A stretch of 38,664 bases of DNA from Collinsella aerofaciens (GTDB taxonomy: Bacteria; Actinomycetota; Coriobacteriia; Coriobacteriales; Coriobacteriaceae): the NCBI RefSeq assembly GCF_901212495.1, contig NZ_CAAKNY010000074.1:1-38664 (forward strand). Direction: 5' to 3'. This document shows positions 34,134 through 38,664 of this stretch, one piece after another. A program made the translations under genes and the position numbers. Below the pieces are notes generated by a model. It had not been told where the DNA came from, did not search any database, and saw only the letters and a program-made list of their open reading frames with translations. Each line of letters begins with the position of its first letter. The first letter of the stretch is position 1.

Positions 34134-35456
34134 TTACGGCTCCAAAAGCCCTGCCATAAAGATGGGCAGATACAGCACGTCACCATCGCGGTGAAGATTA
34201 CATTCCGCAAGTACCAGGGCGCGATCGATTCCGTAGCCCTTCGTCGCGAGCGCGTTGTCGAGCGCCGCATGGGACTTAAAGCTCTTGCCCGACTTGACCT
34301 CGATGGCAAGGACCTCCCCATCGAGCGTCTCCTCCACAAAATCGAGCTCGCCAACCTTTTTCGATGTAAAGTAGCGCAATCTGAATCCGTGGGCTTTGAG
34401 CTCTTGCGCGACAAAGCCCTCAAACGCCGCCCCCATGTTCATGCCAAAGGCGTCTTCCGCCTCCCCATCAAAAACGCCTTGGGCGACCCTTTTGGAATAC
34501 GACGACATGAGCATTCCGGTGTCCAAGTAAAACAGCTTGAACAGATTTCGTTGCTCCCCCAATAAAAGGGGTGCCACGGGCGCCGTTATGTTATACACGG
34601 GAAGCGCGACACCCGCCTCCGATAGCCAGAGAAAATGATCTGTCACCTGCGAAAAACGTTTGACACCGTTAATCGATGACAGTTTGAATCGCTTGTTTTT
34701 GGAGCCGGCCTCGCTGGGAATCAGATCATAGATATCGCGAATAACCAAGCGTAGCTCGGGCGGAGCGTACTTTGCGATGTCATCGCGATACAGGGCGTGA
34801 AGATCGCGGTGGATGTTTCGAACCTCGTCGACATTGCGCGTCGCCAAGAAGGAATTGACCGCGTCGGGCATGCCTCCCACCACCACATACTGATGGAACA
34901 GATCGAGCAAGCGGTCATACAGGTAGCCGGGGAGCTCCCCTTCATCCTTTAGACAGCCCCTGAGCATGTCAAACACGCTGGCACCAACGCCATTTGCCCA
35001 GCAAAACTCCTCAAAGTCGAGCGGGTACATCTGGACCTGCTCGACATACCCCACCGGCAGGGAATCGATACCCTCGAGCTCAACGCCAAGGGGCGATCCG
35101 GTAAGGATGTATCGAAAGTCGCCGCGCTGGACCAGGTATTTGATAAACGTCACTACGTTGGGGCATCGCTGCACCTCGTCGATAACCACAACGGTCTTGT
35201 TCGCAACCATCGGCTGCGTTGCAGCAATAGACATGCGCATAAGCAGGTCATCCGCGCTTTTTGCCGCCAAAAACGAATCGCGCACGGACGCGCCGGCGAT
35301 AAGGTCGAACGTCACGACATTTTCGAACGATTCGTTTGCAAAGACGTTAACCAAATATGACTTTCCTACCTGTCGAGCGCCCTTGATCAAAAGAGCCTTG
35401 TTAGGCGACGAGGTAAGCCAAGATTCAAACTGTGCTTTCGCTTTTCTCTGCAGCAT
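34134..35456 (-). CDS. AAA ATPase with DUF4143 domain
   Basis: Predicted ATPase of the AAA_14/DUF4143 family; the role is unknown, and family members are mobile accessory genes. The 440-residue protein has Walker A GARQVGKS at 26-33, Walker B VVVIDEVQRCPN with D93-E94, and the sensor segment YILTGSPLG. The C-terminal DUF4143 domain ends with a nuclease-like GELDFVEE...EVLAIEVKSGKS pattern. I start it at 35456, because AAGGGG is well spaced from that ATG and too close to the ATG at 35462. The frame is open to 35729, but that extension consists of the repeat array upstream. Confidence 0.85.
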   Translation of the reverse strand: MLQRKAKAQFESWLTSSPNKALLIKGARQVGKSYLVNVFANESFENVVTFDLIAGASVRDSFLAAKSADDLLMRMSIAATQPMVANKTVVVIDEVQRCPNVVTFIKYLVQRGDFRYILTGSPLGVELEGIDSLPVGYVEQVQMYPLDFEEFCWANGVGASVFDMLRGCLKDEGELPGYLYDRLLDLFHQYVVVGGMPDAVNSFLATRNVDEVRNIHRDLHALYRDDIAKYAPPELRLVIRDIYDLIPSEAGSKNKRFKLSSINGVKRFSQVTDHFLWLSEAGVALPVYNITAPVAPLLLGEQRNLFKLFYLDTGMLMSSYSKRVAQGVFDGEAEDAFGMNMGAAFEGFVAQELKAHGFRLRYFTSKKVGELDFVEETLDGEVLAIEVKSGKSFKSHAALDNALATKGYGIDRALVLAECNLHRDGDVLYLPIFMAGLLEP

Positions 35457-35484
35457 AAGCATACCCCTTATTACGTGCTGTTTT

Positions 35485-35606
35485 AGCACTAGGATACACT
35501 TTTCCGTGGTTGTTAGATGCTTATTTCGACACTTTTTCGAGGTTTTTAGGTGACTATTTCGACACTTTTCCTTACTTTTAAACGTCCTTATATTGCACTT
35601 TTCCGG
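35485..35606. repeat. Four iteron-like repeats, 33-bp period, upstream of the ATPase
   Basis: Four copies of CACTTTT(T/C)C begin at 35497, 35530, 35563 and 35596, exactly 33 bp apart. The middle copies share a longer core, TATTTCGACACTTTT. The array starts about 30 bp before the ATPase start. On the minus strand the motif reads GAAAAGTGTCGAAATA. Exact spacing of about three helical turns puts all sites on one DNA face, as in operators or iterons. Confidence 0.8.
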
Positions 35607-35715
35607 ATTTAGGCCAAATAATTGCCCGCGATTCCGACGCCAACCGGCCGAGAGCAGCCTCTCCCACCAAATGCGCTTTACGGTGAAGAGCCACCAACAA
35701 ATCTGAGGCAATGAA

Positions 35716-35738
35716 GGCCGGGGACTCAATCCCCGGCC
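35716..35738 (-). terminator. Probable terminator after the DUF262 gene
   Basis: GGCCGGGG (35716-35723) and CCCCGGCC (35731-35738) form an 8-bp stem around a 7-nt loop, starting 6 bp after the stop codon. The T-run on the minus strand is short and broken. Confidence 0.5.
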
Positions 35739-35744
35739 CTTAAC

Positions 35745-37868
35745 CTAGCACTGCTTTATGAGATCGAGCACCGCGGGGATATCGTCAGCGCTACGGAGTG
35801 CAACATAGGTCGGCATACCCGGCCCAAATCCACCCTGCGTGCGCTTGTCCTGACACATGGCCTCCGGGTCAATCAGCTCGTCCACACTCTTTGCCAGGCC
35901 GACAGCAATCCAACCACCGTTGCTGGTCCTGCCTTCTAGCACGGCATGCAGTTTTCGCTTGCCCGACCTGAAGCCTACATAGTACTTGGCTATATAGGAC
36001 TCCCACGAAGGGTTACCACTCAGAACGGACTCGCGTACCTCATCGAATAGCTTCTGGTTGAGTCCGTCTTCAGCAAAAGTCGGGTGATTCTCCTGCAGAG
36101 TCCAGACAGGAGCCTCGTCAGACTCCCCGCGAGAGGGGCGATACTTGTCGACAACATCCGCCGGAAGATCGGGGTACTTCCATATCTCGCACGCCTCTTT
36201 CGCCAGCTCGTCCGCACGCTGCCTAATCTCCTCCTCGCCCCATTTTTCATGCGAGGCGATCGACTTGTTCAGGTGGAGCGGACTGCACTTAAGCCCCACG
36301 CCAGGAAGATTGAGCTTGTCCGAGAACGACCGGTTTGAGTACTCCTGGTTGTAGCCCGTCAGCGTTAGATTTCCCAAGTTGTTGCACAGCCTGTCGTGGA
36401 TGTCTTCCCAGTTCTCGCCAAGCGATTCCTTCCAGCCGTGCTCATCATCAATCGTCTGGGGCATGACGTGCTCGATCTGGTAATCGTCAGCCGAGATGGA
36501 CTCCTTCGGGTGGTGCCAGTTCTCCATGCGTTCCAGGTAATAGCGCTTTTTGGAGAAGCGGTTGTAGCAGTCACGCGTCTTAAACTCCTCGACAAAATGC
36601 TCGTCCGTCGGAAAGTACGCGGTCATACCGCTGCTATGGATAAGGAGCATCGCCGTAACGTACTCCTCTATATCGTCTTGCTGCTCGAGATTGCGATACA
36701 TGCCGGCAAAGAAATTATTCAGGCCCGTGGTAAGCCTGCCGCAAACCGCACGCCTGAACAGGAACGACTCGATAGTCTCGCAGATGCGAAGGAACGCGTT
36801 GCGGTCTAGCTTATTTCTCTCGTAAACCGAGTAGAGCAGCATCAAAAGAGGCCTGATCTGCCTCACATCAAGGCTTACGATTCTGCTGAACACCCGACGT
36901 AGGTCAGCGTCCTTTTCTTTGTCTTGGAACAGGCTGGCATACCTTTGCGCATACTCGCGCAACTCCTTGAGCAGACTCTCGGTGTCTCCGTCGTAGTCAT
37001 CGGTAAAATACCGTTTGAACTCGTAATAAGCCTCATTCTCCTTTGGCTGCCTATTGGGAACCTTGAGCCACAGCCAGTACCAAATGAAGGCGTTAAACTC
37101 GCTCTCGCCCCCTTTTCCAAACAGACGCTCAATGGGATGCCAGTAGCCCTCGTAGAGCTTGGTCTGTTCGTCGTTAGGAAGCGACATAAGAACATAGTTG
37201 CGTATGAGATCGATGGGCATGAGGGGCTTGCCTTTGGAGTTCATGGACTCAAATATGAGCTGGGCATTATCGACGCCAGCGGTGAGCTTAGTGTCGATGA
37301 CCTGCACGCGGTTTAGCCCCGCCCAAAGCCTTGCAGGGTCGAATGATTTCCCGCGCATCTTTTCGCGGAAGAACACATGGTTCTCGACAATCCGATCCGA
37401 TTTTTCATCTGGCATGGGAAACCCAGACACGATGGAAAACAGCGTCTCTTTATCGTCCTGCGAAAGCACTAGCTTGTAACGCGCCAGGCCGTTGTAGTCG
37501 TCATCGTTAAAGAGGTAATTCTTTCGCAGAGCCGAGATCTTGAGATCCCCAAGGAAACCAGCCTTGTCCGGATTGCTCTCCAAATAATCAGCTAAGGCGG
37601 CAATCATCAATGAGAACGTCGTCATGCGCTGTTGTCCATCGATCAGGAGCACGCGCGAGATGCTTGTGGCCGAGCTCTCGGACTCAGGTATATAAAGCAT
37701 CGACCCCACGAAATGCGGCACGTCATCACGACCCGCTCGCATGACGTCATCCCAAAGCACCTCGCACTCTTTTACACTCCACGAGTAAACTCGCTGGTAC
37801 ACGGGGATGACAAACTGCATCTTCGCCACGCCCATAAGGTCGAGTAAATTTGCCTCGGTTGCTTTCAT
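35745..37868 (-). CDS. Fused DUF262-DUF1524 (GmrSD-like) restriction protein with DUF5655-like C-terminus
   Basis: GmrSD-type proteins are modification-dependent type IV restriction enzymes: DUF262 (GmrS) hydrolyses nucleotide and DUF1524 (GmrD) is an HNH nuclease. The 707-residue protein has QRVYSW near 25-30 and DGQQRMTT at 77-84 (ParB-like DGQQR motif). The HNH motif IEHVMPQ has H467, with NNLGNLTLTGYNQ downstream. The last ~80 residues resemble DUF5655. The start at 37868 follows a G-rich ribosome site containing 8 G; the frame is open to 37973. The region is less GC-rich than the core genes by eye. Recognised targets cannot be told. Confidence 0.85.
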   Translation of the reverse strand: MKATEANLLDLMGVAKMQFVIPVYQRVYSWSVKECEVLWDDVMRAGRDDVPHFVGSMLYIPESESSATSISRVLLIDGQQRMTTFSLMIAALADYLESNPDKAGFLGDLKISALRKNYLFNDDDYNGLARYKLVLSQDDKETLFSIVSGFPMPDEKSDRIVENHVFFREKMRGKSFDPARLWAGLNRVQVIDTKLTAGVDNAQLIFESMNSKGKPLMPIDLIRNYVLMSLPNDEQTKLYEGYWHPIERLFGKGGESEFNAFIWYWLWLKVPNRQPKENEAYYEFKRYFTDDYDGDTESLLKELREYAQRYASLFQDKEKDADLRRVFSRIVSLDVRQIRPLLMLLYSVYERNKLDRNAFLRICETIESFLFRRAVCGRLTTGLNNFFAGMYRNLEQQDDIEEYVTAMLLIHSSGMTAYFPTDEHFVEEFKTRDCYNRFSKKRYYLERMENWHHPKESISADDYQIEHVMPQTIDDEHGWKESLGENWEDIHDRLCNNLGNLTLTGYNQEYSNRSFSDKLNLPGVGLKCSPLHLNKSIASHEKWGEEEIRQRADELAKEACEIWKYPDLPADVVDKYRPSRGESDEAPVWTLQENHPTFAEDGLNQKLFDEVRESVLSGNPSWESYIAKYYVGFRSGKRKLHAVLEGRTSNGGWIAVGLAKSVDELIDPEAMCQDKRTQGGFGPGMPTYVALRSADDIPAVLDLIKQC

Positions 37869-37877
37869 TTGCTGTTG

Positions 37878-37885
37878 CCCCCCCC
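37878..37885 (-). repeat. Run of 8 G in the ribosome-binding region of the DUF262 gene
   Basis: On the minus strand GAGGGGGGGG lies 9 nt before the ATG and is the only ribosome-site-like sequence there. Slippage in the run would change the spacing or strength of the site. If translation began farther upstream, slippage would also shift the frame. Confidence 0.7.
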
Positions 37886-37910
37886 TCTTGTTTACGCCAC
37901 TTGCGGTCAA

Positions 37911-37929
37911 CCCTCCACTGAGCGGAGGG
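37911..37929. repeat. Hairpin in the DUF262-hsdS gap
   Basis: CCCTCC (37911-37916) and GGAGGG (37924-37929) pair around a 7-nt loop, 43 bp from the DUF262 start. It may be a leader structure of that gene. Confidence 0.4.
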
Positions 37930-38089
37930 CGCCAAAGACGAGCACGTCGGTCAGCCGCTCGGCCAGCACGCATTTACGAACGAGTGACGAGCGTATCGAA
38001 GCGCGAAAGCAGCCAAATGCTCATATCGCTAGATTTTACAACGCTTGCCGCGGATGCAATTACATATCAATTAAAAACGCGTCGTCGGA

Positions 38090-38664
38090 ATGCAATTCGA
38101 CACAGTAGAATACCAATCCGTTTCCGATGAGCTGCCCTATGAGAAGCGAGCAGACGGCAAGGGCGAGGCGAAGCGCATCGAAAAGGAGGTTCCATTCGAC
38201 CTCCCCAAGGGTTGGAGCTGGGCAAGGGTAAACGCTGTTTGCCCAGTGGGAACAGGAGCAACGCCCCTCAAGGCAAACAAGGCCTATTACGAAAATGGCA
38301 CGATTCCATGGATAACAAGTGGCTCAGCTACAAAAGCGGCAATTACCGAGCCGGATGGTTACATAACCGAACTAGCGCTTCGCGAAACAAATTGCACTGT
38401 TTATCCTGCCGGATCTCTCGTTGTCGCAATGTACGGTGAGGGAAAAACGCGTGGATCTGTTGCTACATTGCGGATTGATGCCGCAACAAATCAGGCGTGT
38501 GCTGTTTTGAGAAAAATCGAAAAAGGATGTCTCCAGGACTATGTCAAAATCTGCTATGAGAATAGCTACGATGCGCTTCGCGAAAAAGCTCAGGGAGGTA
38601 ACCAGCCCAATCTGAACCAGACCGTTGTTTCCGGTCTCCTGATTCCCGTCCCGCCCCTCGCCGA
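38090..38664 (+). CDS. hsdS: Type I restriction specificity subunit (HsdS), partial
   Basis: Target-recognition subunit of a type I restriction-modification enzyme, cut by the window end after 191 codons. From the first in-frame ATG (38090) it reads into LPYEKRADGKGEAKRI, then the domain start FDLPKGWSWARVNAV, GTGATPLKANKAYYENGTIPWITSG, VAMYGEGKTRGS, AATNQACAVL and GGNQPNLNQT, all typical of an HsdS target-recognition domain. An in-frame stop (TAA) lies about 18 bp before the ATG, and no good ribosome site precedes it. It could therefore be a whole gene with a weak start or a silent cassette. No hsdR or hsdM is in the window. Confidence 0.75.
   Translation, partial: MQFDTVEYQSVSDELPYEKRADGKGEAKRIEKEVPFDLPKGWSWARVNAVCPVGTGATPLKANKAYYENGTIPWITSGSATKAAITEPDGYITELALRETNCTVYPAGSLVVAMYGEGKTRGSVATLRIDAATNQACAVLRKIEKGCLQDYVKICYENSYDALREKAQGGNQPNLNQTVVSGLLIPVPPLA

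Noticed and set aside
35485..35606. CRISPR-like array
   Set aside because: The conserved part is only about 9-15 bp, spacers are short and partly similar, and no cas gene is nearby; an operator/iteron array fits better.
35457..35729. N-terminal extension of the ATPase encoded by the repeat array
   Set aside because: The extension is a run of ECRN/KCRN-like repeats produced by the DNA motif and lacks a start with a ribosome site. The ATPase domain starts right after 35456.

Overview
The window looks like a chromosome segment of a high-GC, Gram-positive gut anaerobe of the Coriobacteriia, most likely Collinsella. The evidence is the GC-rich, Actinobacteria-type ribosomal proteins, zinc-binding S14 and L36, an adenylate kinase with a four-cysteine lid, and an E. 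coli-like anaerobic purine (yge) gene set of the kind carried by gut anaerobes. The genus is inferred, not proven. No rRNA, tRNA or CRISPR array was seen.

Layout. Positions 1-11.6 kb hold housekeeping genes, mostly on the minus strand: a Cof-type HAD phosphatase, adenine deaminase (ade), tyrosyl-tRNA synthetase (tyrS), a U32 peptidase-family RNA-modification protein, a plus-strand class A penicillin-binding protein with a low-complexity tail, argR, a small glycosyltransferase-like protein and truA. Positions 11.7-21.6 kb hold the distal part of the ribosomal superoperon, all on the minus strand. It forms two transcription units: rplE-rpsN-rpsH-rplF-rplR-rpsE-rpmD-rplO-secY-adk-map, then infA-rpmJ-rpsM-rpsK-rpsD-rpoA-rplQ. 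A long hairpin and a good promoter separate them. rplX and the S10 part are not upstream of rplE; the purine genes stand there instead.

Positions 21.9-33.0 kb hold an anaerobic purine/selenium-hydroxylase accessory cluster: xdhC and yqeB (minus), yqeC (plus), then hyuA, mocA, arcC/yqeA, ygeW, ygeY and ygeX (all minus), and a divergent YheO/DauR-type PAS-HTH regulator. Together these can mature a molybdenum hydroxylase (XdhC, YqeB, YqeC, MocA), open a ring (HyuA), release 2,3-diaminopropionate-type intermediates (YgeY, YgeX) and recover ATP from carbamoyl phosphate (YgeW, ArcC). The hydroxylase structural genes, ygfK and ssnA are not in the window. The ygeX-regulator gap carries two identical dyads 51 bp apart, a strong operator candidate.

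Positions 33.1-38.7 kb are accessory: a Pro/Ala-rich single-pass membrane protein, an AAA/DUF4143 ATPase preceded by four iteron-like repeats at an exact 33-bp period, a fused DUF262-DUF1524 (GmrSD-like) restriction protein with a run of 8 G in its leader, and the start of a type I restriction specificity gene cut by the window end.

Long palindromes recur. Twin 60-67 bp stem-loops sit on both sides of xdhC-yqeB-yqeC, a 114-bp palindrome lies between ygeX and ygeY, and a 132-bp palindrome covers the map stop codon. None of these is explained by the protein-coding annotation.
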